From assembly GCF_000963885.1 (NCBI RefSeq), contig NZ_BALE01000009.1:1-64000 (forward strand): DNA of 64,000 nucleotides, given 5' to 3'. The notes beneath the pieces are model-generated. The model searched no databases. It saw nothing but the letters and a program-made list of their open reading frames with translations, and was not told the DNA's origin. A program made the position numbers and the translations under genes. This stretch comes from Tanticharoenia sakaeratensis NBRC 103193. GTDB taxonomy: Bacteria; Pseudomonadota; Alphaproteobacteria; Acetobacterales; Acetobacteraceae. This document shows, one piece after another, positions 1 to 8,731 of this stretch; the stretch's first letter is position 1; each line of letters starts with the position of its first letter.

Positions 1-1298
1 GCCAGCCGGTTCGAATGCAGCCCGCCCCGCCAGCGATGGACCAGATCAATCAGCCAGGCGCCGATGGCGGCCCCGGTCGCGCGGGGCGCGTTGACCAGGC
101 CGGAGGCGAAGGGCCCATCCGCCGGCGTGAGGTCGTTCGTCGCCATCATGACGAGCGGCACGACGATCATTGCCTCCGCCATGCCCTGCAAGGCCTGCCA
201 GAGATAGAACTGATCCCGATACCAATGCACCGTCACGAACGATTCACCGATGCACGCGGCAATGACCAGGCAGATCCCCGTTCCGAGCACGAGACGAGCA
301 TCAACCCATGGCTGGTTCAGCACCAGCGCCATGACGGGAAGGAACACGAACTGCAGGCAGGCGATTTCGGTCACGACGATCTGCGCCTGCTCGGGACGGA
401 AACCCATGGCGCCCTGCAGATAAAGCATCGGCAGCGTCGTCGAGCACTGTGACACGATCACGAACAGATTGAGCGTCACCACCCCGTAAGCGAAATTGCG
501 GCGCCGAAGCAGACGAAAGTCCAGCAGCGGCATCGGGTGCAGGATTTCGTTGATGATGAAGAGCGGCAATGCGCTGACCGACAGGACGGACAGAACGCAG
601 ATCAACGGACTGTTGAACCAGTCGAGCCGGTCTCCCTGTTCCAGGACGGTGGCACCGGAGGAGACCCCGACTACGACCAGCAGCACGCCGACCCAGTTGA
701 AGTCATTGAACCGGTGCAGTTCCATCGGATCCCGTGGCATGCCGTACCACATCAGAACCGCTGCAATGACTGCGAAGGGCACCGACTGATAGAAGGCGAA
801 CTGCCATCCGACGAGATCGGTCCAAAGGGCCGCGAACGCGAAATTGAGGTTCGGATAGAATGTCGCTGTCATGGCGTAACAGGCCAGTCCCCACAGCCGA
901 ATAGGCGGGGGCAGGGTGCGCAGGGCGATCGCCATAACCATGGGCACCGTGAAACCGGTGTCCAGACCCTGGAGCCAGCGCTCGATGTAAAGCAGGCTCA
1001 GGATATGGGTGAACGGCACGCAGACGGCCGGCAGAACACCGAACGCCGCCACGAACATGGCGAAGCGATAGATGGAGAATGTCTCCTCGCACCACGGCGC
1101 GAAGGCCATGCCGCAGATTTCGGCCGACGTATAAAGGCTCTGATACCAGGTGCCGGGATCATGACTGAACCCAAGTCCGCCGGAGACGTCGCCAATGGCT
1201 GCATCCGAGACCGTCTCGTTCAGTTCGTTGCCCATCGCGAGCACGATCATGCCGGCCAGGCCGATCAGCGGGCGCACCCGTTGCATCGTCAGAGCCAT
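1..1298 (-). CDS. MFS efflux transporter, DHA2-like (3' end outside window)
   Basis: The frame is open from the ATG at 1298 to the left edge of the window, giving the first 432 residues; the C-terminus is missing. The translation is a chain of hydrophobic segments with a long loop near residues 180-195, typical of the 14-helix DHA2 (EmrB/QacA-like) branch of the major facilitator superfamily. Early residues read MGNELNETV, roughly where drug pumps carry motif D1. Such proteins expel small amphipathic compounds using the proton gradient. It is transcribed away from a LysR regulator, with a dyad at 1407-1423 between them, so it is probably that regulator's target. The substrate cannot be told from sequence. 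No strong ribosome binding site is visible, so an earlier start is possible. Confidence 0.8.
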   Translation of the reverse strand, partial: MALTMQRVRPLIGLAGMIVLAMGNELNETVSDAAIGDVSGGLGFSHDPGTWYQSLYTSAEICGMAFAPWCEETFSIYRFAMFVAAFGVLPAVCVPFTHILSLLYIERWLQGLDTGFTVPMVMAIALRTLPPPIRLWGLACYAMTATFYPNLNFAFAALWTDLVGWQFAFYQSVPFAVIAAVLMWYGMPRDPMELHRFNDFNWVGVLLVVVGVSSGATVLEQGDRLDWFNSPLICVLSVLSVSALPLFIINEILHPMPLLDFRLLRRRNFAYGVVTLNLFVIVSQCSTTLPMLYLQGAMGFRPEQAQIVVTEIACLQFVFLPVMALVLNQPWVDARLVLGTGICLVIAACIGESFVTVHWYRDQFYLWQALQGMAEAMIVVPLVMMATNDLTPADGPFASGLVNAPRATGAAIGAWLIDLVHRWRGGLHSNRL

Positions 1299-1406
1299 GT
1301 CGATCTTGCACGCTTCACGTCGAAACTCTCCGGATCGGTGACGGAACAGGAGCCGGTTCTGGACGAGCATCGGTGGTGCGATAAGTGCCAATGTTGCAGC
1401 ATGAGC

Positions 1407-1423
1407 GTTTCACGTGGTGAAAC
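1407..1423. promoter_or_regulatory. Dyad operator between LysR gene and MFS pump
   Basis: GTTTCAC, a 3-bp spacer GTG, then GTGAAAC form a perfect 7-bp inverted repeat. It fits the T-N11-A layout of LysR binding sites (TTCAC...GTGAA) and lies in the short divergent promoter region, 28 bases before the regulator's ATG. It is probably the LysR operator controlling both directions. The arms also resemble the chromosome-partitioning parS site, but a 3-bp insertion breaks the parS spacing. Confidence 0.55.
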
Positions 1424-1450
1424 AGTCGTTTCGCCGCAAACGGATCCGCC

Positions 1451-2353
1451 ATGCCGAGACCGATCGACCTCAACCAGCTTCGGACGCTGGAAGTGCTCCT
1501 GGACGAATGCAGCGTCACACGAACCGCGCGGCGTCTGAATACAAGCTCGGCCACGATCAGCCGGGCCCTGGCGCGCATCCGGAGAGATTTCGGCGATGAG
1601 ATCCTTGTCCCATCGGGACGGGGGCTGGCGCCGACACAACGGGCAATCGATCTGCTGCCTCTGGTGCGGGACATCCTGGAAACCGCACGCGGCCTTTATG
1701 ACGTCGCGCCGATGCCCGACCTCCGGCGGCTCGCACCGCTTTTTACGGTCGTGATCGCCGAAGCCGTGATGGAAGCCTATGGCGCGGCCCTGACGGCGGC
1801 GATCTGGCGCGAATGTCCGGACGCACGGCTTCACTGTCTTGATGAGGTGCCGGTGCTGGAAAACGATCGTCTGCGCCGTGGCGAAGTGGATCTCTATATC
1901 GGCGCATTTGGCGAGATGCGTTCCGAAATCAGACGGCAGACGATCCGGTCAGGATTCACGCGCGGCGCCGTCAGGGTCGGCCATCCGCTGTTGTCCCGGC
2001 GGGCGGATATCGCGGGCATCATGGAATACGGTCATGTCATGGTTTCGCGCGACGGCGCGATGCGACAGCCGATCGACGACGTGATTGCGCGACACAGCGC
2101 ACAGAAGCGACGGATCACGCTTGTTGTGTCGACCTACGCCATGGCGCTTTCGATTGTGCAGACGACCGACCTGATACTGGGCCTGCCCGATTTTCTGCTC
2201 GATAGTCCGATGGTCGACAGCCACAACGTCGTTCTGCTGCCGGAACCGGCGCCCACGGCGCCGTTCGATATCTTTCAGGCCTGGCATCCGCGTTTCGGCA
2301 ACGATCCCGTGCATCGCTGGCTGCGCGGCGTTGTTCAACGGGCGATCGCCTGA
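1451..2353 (+). CDS. LysR-family transcriptional regulator
   Basis: 300 residues, the normal LysR length. The N-terminus (residues 1-65) is a winged helix-turn-helix: DLNQLRTLEVLL, then RTARRLNTSSATISRALARI as the recognition helix. The rest is a periplasmic-binding-like co-inducer domain. LysR proteins usually act from the divergent promoter region on their own gene and the neighbouring gene, here an MFS pump. The inducer is unknown. The assignment to the family is firm; the link to the pump is inferred from the divergent layout and the dyad between them. Confidence 0.9.
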   Translation: MPRPIDLNQLRTLEVLLDECSVTRTARRLNTSSATISRALARIRRDFGDEILVPSGRGLAPTQRAIDLLPLVRDILETARGLYDVAPMPDLRRLAPLFTVVIAEAVMEAYGAALTAAIWRECPDARLHCLDEVPVLENDRLRRGEVDLYIGAFGEMRSEIRRQTIRSGFTRGAVRVGHPLLSRRADIAGIMEYGHVMVSRDGAMRQPIDDVIARHSAQKRRITLVVSTYAMALSIVQTTDLILGLPDFLLDSPMVDSHNVVLLPEPAPTAPFDIFQAWHPRFGNDPVHRWLRGVVQRAIA

Positions 2354-2361
2354 AACTGAAA

Positions 2362-2384
2362 CGCCCGCTTCGAGAGAGTGGGCG
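2362..2384 (+). terminator. Weak hairpin after LysR gene
   Basis: CGCCCGCT and AGTGGGCG pair (one G-U) around a 7-base loop, 9 bases after the LysR stop codon. No run of T follows, so it may only stabilise the mRNA end. Confidence 0.3.
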
Positions 2385-2534
2385 ACCGTGATTTGTCCCG
2401 GACCGTTCGTTTCATTCGGGGCAACTCTGCGTGGCTGCTGACATCGGGAATCCAGCTGACCTGCATGGCTTTTTCTGCACGGCAGACCATCCGAAGTCCA
2501 GGACACATCCGCTGACATCAAACGTCATGAAGTC

Positions 2535-2553
2535 GCTAATGAGAATCAGTTGC
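2535..2553. promoter_or_regulatory. Fur-box-like site upstream of the siderophore receptor
   Basis: GCTAATGAGAATCAGTTGC matches the 19-bp Fur consensus GATAATGATAATCATTATC at 14 of 19 positions. It lies about 180 bases before the receptor ATG (2731) in a 377-base gene-free region that holds nothing else recognisable. A Fur-type repressor bound here would shut off receptor expression when iron is plentiful. Which iron regulator (Fur or another) acts here cannot be told. Confidence 0.6.
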
Positions 2554-2730
2554 AATAGCAACTGGCGGCCATGTATTGGATGCCGGCCCGAGAACGGGCG
2601 ATGCCAGCGGCCGTCTCTCCGGCCTCCTTTGCGAAAAATTTGTAGACTAATGCTGCATGATTCGCACGCGGAAGTGAGGAGGGTACTTTTCTGGTGTCGT
2701 GTCGCGTCAGAACTGAACAGGTGTCGGTAC

Positions 2731-5034
2731 ATGCCCGCAAAGAATCAGACCATCACTCCTCATGCGCCGGTAACAGCGCCTGCTGTGTCGGCATATACGC
2801 GACACGCGCTCGCCGTCCTCGCATTAGGGAGCGGTCTGGGGCTCGTGGAGACGCAGGAGGCCCATGCCCAGACAGATGACGGCGCAGCCGGACCGACGGA
2901 CAGTTCGATCAATCTCCCGGCCGTGAAAGTGCATGGCCAGACGGCCGACAGCAGCAACACCAACAACACCCCGCTCGACATTGGCCGCATGCCGGACACG
3001 GTGCGGGAAACCCCTCAGACGATCAGCGTGGTTCCGAAGGACCTTATCGAGCAGCAACGGCTTTTCACGCTGGATCAGGCGCTGGCGAACGTGCCCGGCA
3101 TCACGATGTCGACAGGGGAGGGCAATGGCGGCCTGAATGGCGACCAGTTTCGTATTCGCGGCCAGCAGGCGCGCGGTGACATCTACGAAGATGGCCTGCG
3201 TGATTTCGGAACCTATGTGCGCGATGTCTTCAACACGGAAAGTGTCGAGGTCATCAAGGGGCCGACCGGGGAATATTTCGGCGCGGGCAACATGGGCGGC
3301 CTGATCAACCAGACCCTCAAGAAAGCCCATCTGGGCAACAAGCTCGACGTGGACCAGGCCTTTGCCAGCGGCATGCAATATCGCGGCACGGCGGATGCGA
3401 ATTACGAGATCAACGCCCACACGGCAGTTCGCGTCAATGCGATGTACAACAAGCAGGATGTCGCCGACCGCCGCAACGTGCGCACCGATCGCTATGGCGT
3501 GGCGGCCGACGCGGGTTTCGGTCTTGGCACCAGGACGACGTGGCACCTGAACTACCAGTGGCTCGGCAGTCGCGGCACGCCGGATTACGGTGTGCCGATG
3601 ATCAAGGTCGGCGGCATATCCCGACCCATCACCGAATATGGTCTGGATCGCGACACGAGCTACACGCGAAACTTCGATTTCGATCACTCGAACATTCATA
3701 TGGTCACGTCGAAATTCGCAGCCAGGGTGGCGCCTTGGCTGAACCTGACGAATGACACGCGCTATACGCATTATCAGCGCGACTATACCGCAACGACGCC
3801 GTCTGCCTGTTCGGGCGCCTGCACGACCAGTTTTCTGGCAGGCGGAAATCCGGCCCTGACATATGGCGCCGGCGGCGGTGCGGCCTATCAGCAGAACGGC
3901 TGGGGCGTGCAGAATGTCTCGATGGCGCGCGCGCGGTTCAACACCGGCTTCCTGCGGCATGATCTGCGTGCGGGGGTGGATATCAATTACACGAAGGACG
4001 AGCGGAACATGGGAACGTTCGTCAACCGGACGAACAACCAGACCATCCGCGATCCCCAGTATTACTATCCCAGCACGTATCTGACCTGGCCCGCGACCGG
4101 TTATCGGACAGCCGATGCACGCGATCTTGGTCTTTTCCTGGCTGACAAGGTCTGGTTCACGAAGCGGTTGTCCGCCTTCGGCACGTTCCGCTGGGACAGC
4201 TTCAAGAGTACGTATTTCAGTGCGGCCGCGGCATCCTCAGGTGTTCAGCAGCAGAGCTCCAACCGGTTCAGCCCGTCGGCCAGCCTGATGTATGAACCGC
4301 TGGACAACACGACCTTCTATTTCACGTTTTCCCGGTCCTACAAGCCGGTAGGAACGGACGTGTCGTCCGAAATCACCAACCAGCCGAGCGTCGGCGATGT
4401 CGCGGTCAACGGCCGTGACCTCAAGCCGCAGCGCAGCGATCTGTTCGAGGTCGGCGGCAAGGCGGATTTCTTCCAGAAGCGTCTTGGCGTGACGGCAGCA
4501 CTGTTCCAGATCAACCAGAACAATTCCTACACCTATGACGAAAACGGCGACATTTTGACGGGCTTTCAGGACGCAGGCACTGGCCGTCGCATTCGCGGTG
4601 TCGAGTTGAGCGCGACGGGCAAGATCACGCGGGACTGGGAAATCTATGCGGCCTATTCCTACATGGGCGGCAAAATCACCCATGCGACCACGACCGAAGG
4701 CAATCAGGCGCCCCAGCTGCCGCACAACAACCTGTCGATCTGGAGCACCTATAATCTTTCGGATCTGATGCTCCGGCCGGGTCACGGAAAGCTGACGGCG
4801 GGCGGCGGCGTGCAGTATTCGTCCGGCTACTGGGCCGATGAAGCCAACACGGCGCGCATGCCCGACAATTTCTCGCTCAATGGCATGGTTTCGTATCAGT
4901 TCGGCCGCTATCGCGTGCAATTCAACGCCAACAACCTGACCAACAACCTCAATTACGCATCTGCCTTCAGCACGTCGCGCGCCGTGCCGCTGTCGGGCCG
5001 GACGTTCCTCGGCAATATCGGGATAAGCTTCTGA
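2731..5034 (+). CDS. TonB-dependent siderophore receptor (Fiu/PiuA-like)
   Basis: 767 residues from the ATG at 2731, chosen because AGGTG lies 7 bases upstream and a clear signal peptide follows, cleaved after AHA near residue 47. The plug domain follows: RETPQTISVVPKDLIEQQ, then the block ending VEVIKGPTGEYFGAGNMGG. A long beta-barrel ends in the terminal phenylalanine typical of outer-membrane proteins (NIGISF). Such receptors import ferric siderophores using energy from TonB-ExbBD, encoded 1.6 kb downstream. The neighbours (Sel1-repeat protein, PiuC hydroxylase) match the conserved setting of Fiu/PiuA catecholate receptors, so a catecholate ligand is likely but not proven. The frame is open for 100 codons further upstream, without a signal peptide at its N-terminus. 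Confidence 0.88.
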   Translation: MPAKNQTITPHAPVTAPAVSAYTRHALAVLALGSGLGLVETQEAHAQTDDGAAGPTDSSINLPAVKVHGQTADSSNTNNTPLDIGRMPDTVRETPQTISVVPKDLIEQQRLFTLDQALANVPGITMSTGEGNGGLNGDQFRIRGQQARGDIYEDGLRDFGTYVRDVFNTESVEVIKGPTGEYFGAGNMGGLINQTLKKAHLGNKLDVDQAFASGMQYRGTADANYEINAHTAVRVNAMYNKQDVADRRNVRTDRYGVAADAGFGLGTRTTWHLNYQWLGSRGTPDYGVPMIKVGGISRPITEYGLDRDTSYTRNFDFDHSNIHMVTSKFAARVAPWLNLTNDTRYTHYQRDYTATTPSACSGACTTSFLAGGNPALTYGAGGGAAYQQNGWGVQNVSMARARFNTGFLRHDLRAGVDINYTKDERNMGTFVNRTNNQTIRDPQYYYPSTYLTWPATGYRTADARDLGLFLADKVWFTKRLSAFGTFRWDSFKSTYFSAAAASSGVQQQSSNRFSPSASLMYEPLDNTTFYFTFSRSYKPVGTDVSSEITNQPSVGDVAVNGRDLKPQRSDLFEVGGKADFFQKRLGVTAALFQINQNNSYTYDENGDILTGFQDAGTGRRIRGVELSATGKITRDWEIYAAYSYMGGKITHATTTEGNQAPQLPHNNLSIWSTYNLSDLMLRPGHGKLTAGGGVQYSSGYWADEANTARMPDNFSLNGMVSYQFGRYRVQFNANNLTNNLNYASAFSTSRAVPLSGRTFLGNIGISF

Positions 5035-5055
5035 TCGATCGGCAGGATCAGGTCG

Positions 5056-5766
5056 ATGCCCGTCGAATTGCCCCGGCAGGTTCAGGCGCAGCTGCTGCTG
5101 GGGCAGCTGCATCTGGATCAGGGACGCGATAAGGATGCATTCGCCTATTTCGAGATTGCCGCACGCAGCGGTCATCCGGTGGCGGTGAACATGCTGGGCC
5201 GCGCCTACGAGCGCGGCTGGGGCGTCTCGCGCGATCCCCGGTTTGCCGCGCGCTGTTTCGCGGTCGCGGCGAACGGAGGTGACAGCTGGGCGATGTTCAA
5301 TCTCGCCGACCTGCTGCTGTCGGGCCGGCAGGAACCGTTCGATCGACTGGAGGCCTACCGGCTGTATGTTCGTGCAGCGCAGGGCGGCAATGCCAAGGCC
5401 CTCAACATGATCGGGCTTCTGCACGAGGACGGCATCGCGGGCCAGCCGGACAGGGAGAGCGCCCGGCAATTCTTTCAGGCGGCGGCGGAAGCCGGCGACT
5501 GTTGGGGATGGCTCAATCTGGGGCGTCTGCGGCTTGAGGACGGTGATAGTCCGAACGCGCTGCCGTGTTTCGAACAGGCCCTGGATACGGGGTTTCCGGA
5601 TGTCTTCCGTGCGCTCGCCTCATGCCTGCGCCCCTATGCCGATCCCGAACTCCGAAGACTGGCGCGTCAAGCGAAGCAGCGGACCATTACCGGAAATTCG
5701 GAGTGTTCGACCGCATCGTCATCGATCGCAGTCGAGGTAGGTGCAAATATGACACCGCCCGGATAG
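5056..5766 (+). CDS. Sel1-repeat protein of the iron-uptake locus
   Basis: 236 residues made mostly of Sel1/TPR-like alpha-helical repeats, for example VAVNMLGRAYERGWGVSRDP, AKALNMIGLLHEDGIAG and CWGWLNLGRLRLEDG. There is no signal peptide, so it should be cytoplasmic. It starts 21 bases after the receptor stop with AGG 8-10 bases before the ATG, so it is probably co-transcribed with the receptor. Sel1 proteins act as scaffolds for protein-protein contacts. Genes of this kind recur between Fiu/PiuA-like receptors and PiuC hydroxylases in other proteobacteria, but their role is not established. Confidence 0.8.
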   Translation: MPVELPRQVQAQLLLGQLHLDQGRDKDAFAYFEIAARSGHPVAVNMLGRAYERGWGVSRDPRFAARCFAVAANGGDSWAMFNLADLLLSGRQEPFDRLEAYRLYVRAAQGGNAKALNMIGLLHEDGIAGQPDRESARQFFQAAAEAGDCWGWLNLGRLRLEDGDSPNALPCFEQALDTGFPDVFRALASCLRPYADPELRRLARQAKQRTITGNSECSTASSSIAVEVGANMTPPG

Positions 5767-5781
5767 GACAATGAGGTCCTG

Positions 5782-6465
5782 TTACAGCTCTGCCCATTGC
5801 CGGAGCAGATTGTTGTAGGTGGCCGTCAATCCCAGCACGGCGGGATGCGTATCCGGAATGACTTTTCTGGTCTCGATGATGGAGTTGTCGAACTCATGGA
5901 GCAGCGCGCGCTTCGTGTCGTCGCGGACCATCGATTGTGTCCAGAAGAATGACGCCCAGCGGCTCCCCCGCGTGATCTGGTTGACGCTGTGCAGGCTCGT
6001 CGCCGGATAGAGCACCATGTCGCCCGCGGGCAGCTTTACGGTCTGGTTTCCATACGTGTCCTGAATGACCAGTTCGCCACCGTCGTACTCCTCAGCCGGG
6101 GTCAGGAACAATGTGGAGGACACGTCGGTCCGGATGCGGAACCCGGCGCCTGGAATGGGGCGAATGGCATTGTCGACATGGGCATGAAAATGCATGCCGG
6201 TATCGTATCGGTTGAAAAGCGGCGGATAGACCCGCAACGGGAGTGCGGCGCTGTTGAATATGGGATTTCGGCCCAGAGCGCGCAGGATGATGTCGCCCAG
6301 CTCCCGACATTCCGGCGAATCCTGCGGGATCTGCAGGTTGAGCTTCGCTTTTGCCGACTGTTCGCCGGCGGTGACGCGCCCGTCCGTCCACTCTGCCGTT
6401 TCCAGTCGCTGACGAAGATGACGGACTTCGTCCTGCGACAGGACATTCGGAATATGGACCAGCAT
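5782..6465 (-). CDS. piuC: PKHD-type Fe(II)/2-oxoglutarate hydroxylase PiuC
   Basis: 227 residues, the usual length of the PiuC/YbiX family. The iron-binding facial triad is visible: H96-x-D98 in HAHVDNA and H159 in SLHSVN, followed by an arginine (R166 or R169) that would hold 2-oxoglutarate. The family is iron-regulated and sits beside catecholate siderophore receptors; its substrate is still not firmly known. It is convergent with the Sel1 gene (15 bases between stops) and divergent from exbB, sharing a Fur-like box at 6516-6533. The cofactor assignment is firm; the substrate is open. Confidence 0.9.
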   Translation of the reverse strand: MLVHIPNVLSQDEVRHLRQRLETAEWTDGRVTAGEQSAKAKLNLQIPQDSPECRELGDIILRALGRNPIFNSAALPLRVYPPLFNRYDTGMHFHAHVDNAIRPIPGAGFRIRTDVSSTLFLTPAEEYDGGELVIQDTYGNQTVKLPAGDMVLYPATSLHSVNQITRGSRWASFFWTQSMVRDDTKRALLHEFDNSIIETRKVIPDTHPAVLGLTATYNNLLRQWAEL

Positions 6466-6515
6466 GACGTGAGCGTTCCCGGGACAGTGGAAAATGAATG
6501 GATTAAATCTTGCAC

Positions 6516-6533
6516 ATGAGAATGACTCTCATT
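6516..6533. promoter_or_regulatory. Fur-box-like dyad in the piuC/exbB divergent promoter
   Basis: ATGAGA, a 5-base spacer ATGAC and TCTCAT form an exact inverted repeat of the GAGAATG...CTCATT type seen in Fur sites. It lies 51 bases before the piuC start and 102 bases before the exbB start, so one repressor could control the hydroxylase and the energy-transducing operon together. Confidence 0.65.
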
Positions 6534-6634
6534 AACGTCTCCTAGAACGGTTCGGGTGCATGCGCAACTGCGCGAGACGCCGACGCGGCGCCCGACGACA
6601 TGAAAAACATCTGATCCGGAACAGGAGAGTGCGC

Positions 6635-7396
6635 ATGATCGCGCCGCCCGACATGACGATCCCCGTGTCGTTTTCGCCATGGCACATGTTTCTGGGCGTG
6701 GGCCTGGTGGTGCGTTCCGTGATGGTCATCCTTATTGCGGCGGCTCTGGCCACGTGGACGATCTTCATCGCGAAGACCATCGAGCTCGCGCGCCTGAAAG
6801 CACGCCTGCGATCCGCGGAAGAGACGCTCGAAGACACCGACACGCTCAAACCCGGGGCCGACTGGATTCAGGATGGTGCCACCATCGTGCACGCGATGGT
6901 CCGCGCGGCGGAGACCGAGCGACGCCGCTCTCACGACCTCCCGGAGGACCGCGAGGGCGTCAAAGAACGGATCGTTCTGCATCTGGAGCGGCTCGAAGCC
7001 GGGGAAGGACGGCGCCTCATGCGGGGCACCGGTGTGCTCGCGACGATCGGGGCCACGGCACCGTTCATCGGGCTGTTCGGCACGGTGTGGGGCATCATGT
7101 CGTCCTTTACGGGAATCGCGGCAGCCCATGCGACGAGCCTTGCCGTCGTGGCACCCGGGATCGCCGAGGCACTGCTCGCAACGGCGCTCGGTCTGGTCGC
7201 CGCCATCCCCGCCGTTGTGATCTATAACCATCTGGCGCGTCAGACCGCGGCATGCCGCGCCTGCATCGCGGATCTGACATCGCTCGTCATGCGTCTGGTG
7301 TCGCGCGATCTCGCCCGGATCGCGGCGTCGCGCAGCGCCGAGGTGCTGCGCTTCAACCAGCGCGAACTCCGCGCCTCGGTCTCCGTCGCGGAGTAG
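6635..7396 (+). CDS. exbB: ExbB/TolQ-family proton channel, TonB system
   Basis: 253 residues from the ATG at 6635, which has AGGAG 7 bases upstream; the frame is open further left without a ribosome site. A first membrane helix follows at about residues 23-45. The MotA/TolQ/ExbB core has the paired helices around GVLATIGATAPFIGLFGTVWG and AEALLATALGLVAAIPAVV. ExbB forms the pentameric inner-membrane channel whose proton flow drives TonB. It is the first gene of exbB-exbD-tonB. Its presence beside a siderophore receptor and a Fur-like box favours ExbB over TolQ, and no tolA-tolB-pal genes are nearby. Confidence 0.9.
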   Translation: MIAPPDMTIPVSFSPWHMFLGVGLVVRSVMVILIAAALATWTIFIAKTIELARLKARLRSAEETLEDTDTLKPGADWIQDGATIVHAMVRAAETERRRSHDLPEDREGVKERIVLHLERLEAGEGRRLMRGTGVLATIGATAPFIGLFGTVWGIMSSFTGIAAAHATSLAVVAPGIAEALLATALGLVAAIPAVVIYNHLARQTAACRACIADLTSLVMRLVSRDLARIAASRSAEVLRFNQRELRASVSVAE

Positions 7397-7403
7397 GGCC
7401 GTC

Positions 7404-7838
7404 ATGGCCATCCATATTCGCCACGCCGACGAAGGCGCGTCCGAGGCGTATGAGATCAACGTGACGCCGTTCATCGACGTCATGCTGGTCCTGCTGGTGA
7501 TCTTCATGGTGACCGCGCCGCTGACCACGGTGAACGTGCCGGTTGAGCTTCCATCATCGACGCAGCAGCCGGCCCCGCGTCCCGACGAGCCTGTCTTCCT
7601 CACGGTGAAGGCGAGCCACGATCTTGCGCTGGGAGAAGACGATATCGCCGCATCCGACTTGAGCGCCGCGCTCGAGAAGGCGACAAAAGGCAACAAGGAC
7701 GAGCGGATCTTCCTCCGCGCTGACAAGTCGGTGGATTACGGGACGTTGATGGACGTCATGGATCGCCTCCGTCAGGCAGGGTATCTCAAGGTGGCGCTCG
7801 TGACCCTGCAAGGTCAGAAGGCCGGGGATACGCCGTGA
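7404..7838 (+). CDS. exbD: ExbD-family subunit of the TonB motor
   Basis: 144 residues: a short cytoplasmic N-terminus, one membrane helix (about 20-42) and a periplasmic domain. The helix carries INVTPFIDVMLVLLVIFMV, in which Asp25 is the conserved proton-carrying residue of ExbD. It follows exbB after 7 bases and overlaps the tonB start by four bases, which indicates translational coupling. Works with ExbB to energise TonB for outer-membrane uptake. Confidence 0.93.
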   Translation: MAIHIRHADEGASEAYEINVTPFIDVMLVLLVIFMVTAPLTTVNVPVELPSSTQQPAPRPDEPVFLTVKASHDLALGEDDIAASDLSAALEKATKGNKDERIFLRADKSVDYGTLMDVMDRLRQAGYLKVALVTLQGQKAGDTP

Positions 7839-8662
7839 TCGGGGAAGACCTTGCAGCGCCATCTGCATTTCGTCTCTGGCATCTGGCCCAGTCTCGAAGC
7901 GATGACCGGCGGCTTGCAACGCTCTGGGGCAGCGCGGGCCTTGCGGTCTGCCTGATCACGGGCTTGGGCAGCTGGTGGGCCTTCAGACATGCGCTGCCAC
8001 TGCCGGCGGCAGTTAGTGCACCGCCTCCCGCCGCGATCAGTATCGATCTTGCGCCAGTACCCCAGCCGACCCCGACCCCGCCGCAGGACGTGGCCCCCGG
8101 ACCGCAGCAGACCGCTGCGCCGCCGCCGCCCGAGCCGGACGCGCCGCCGCGTGTGGAAGCGCCCCCCGTTCCGGCGCCGCATCCGCCGGTGCCGGTTCCG
8201 AAGGCAACGCATTCCCGAAAGCTTACGCAGAAAATCAGGGCACACGCGCCGCCTGTTCCGCCATTGCCGGCGGCCACCGCCACGGCGACAAGCGCTCCCC
8301 TGGGAACGACGACCGCCACCCGGTCGGCGAGCGCGGCTGACGCCAGCCCCGCGTCACAGCCGTCTCATGATCCGATTACTTGGCAGGGGGCGCTTCTGGC
8401 GCGTCTGGAGCGGTTCAAGCGCTATCCGGCCGAAGCGCAGGCTGACCATCAGGAGGGCACGGCCATGCTGCATTTCGTCATGGATCGGCGCGGCCATGTC
8501 CTGTCGGCCAGTCTCACGCACGGCGCCGGCTATGAGCGGCTCGACCGTGAGACACTGGAGCTGATCCGGCGCGCCGAGCCCCTGCCGGCACCGCCGGACA
8601 CGGTACCGGGCGAGCATCTGAGCCTCACCGTGCCGATCGAGTTCTATCTCGAGCAGCATTGA
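7835..8662 (+). CDS. tonB: TonB energy transducer
   Basis: 275 residues starting at a GTG inside the GTGA overlap with exbD. A single membrane helix spans about residues 31-49. A long proline-rich stretch (about 54-150) follows that would span the periplasm, with a C-terminal TonB domain (about 185-275) containing the RYPAEAQ motif and ending SLTVPIEFYLEQH. It links the ExbBD motor to the TonB box of outer-membrane receptors such as the one at 2731-5034. The gene is the last of the operon and converges on a carboxylesterase gene. Confidence 0.92.
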   Translation: MIGEDLAAPSAFRLWHLAQSRSDDRRLATLWGSAGLAVCLITGLGSWWAFRHALPLPAAVSAPPPAAISIDLAPVPQPTPTPPQDVAPGPQQTAAPPPPEPDAPPRVEAPPVPAPHPPVPVPKATHSRKLTQKIRAHAPPVPPLPAATATATSAPLGTTTATRSASAADASPASQPSHDPITWQGALLARLERFKRYPAEAQADHQEGTAMLHFVMDRRGHVLSASLTHGAGYERLDRETLELIRRAEPLPAPPDTVPGEHLSLTVPIEFYLEQH

Positions 8663-8731
8663 TCAGGGGCGAGCAGGTCAGTGCACATCGGGCAGCCATG
8701 GTAATAATGCGCCTGATTTCCATGCGTGGGT

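Noticed and set aside
1407-1423. parS partition site
   Set aside because: Arm spacing is three bases too wide for ParB, and the position fits a LysR operator.
2354-2730. Cobalamin riboswitch ahead of the TonB receptor
   Set aside because: No B12-box-like sequence was seen; the Fur-like site and the piuC neighbourhood explain the control better.
2824-3960. Long minus-strand frame inside the siderophore receptor
   Set aside because: Antisense shadow of a well-supported TonB receptor with no protein-like features.
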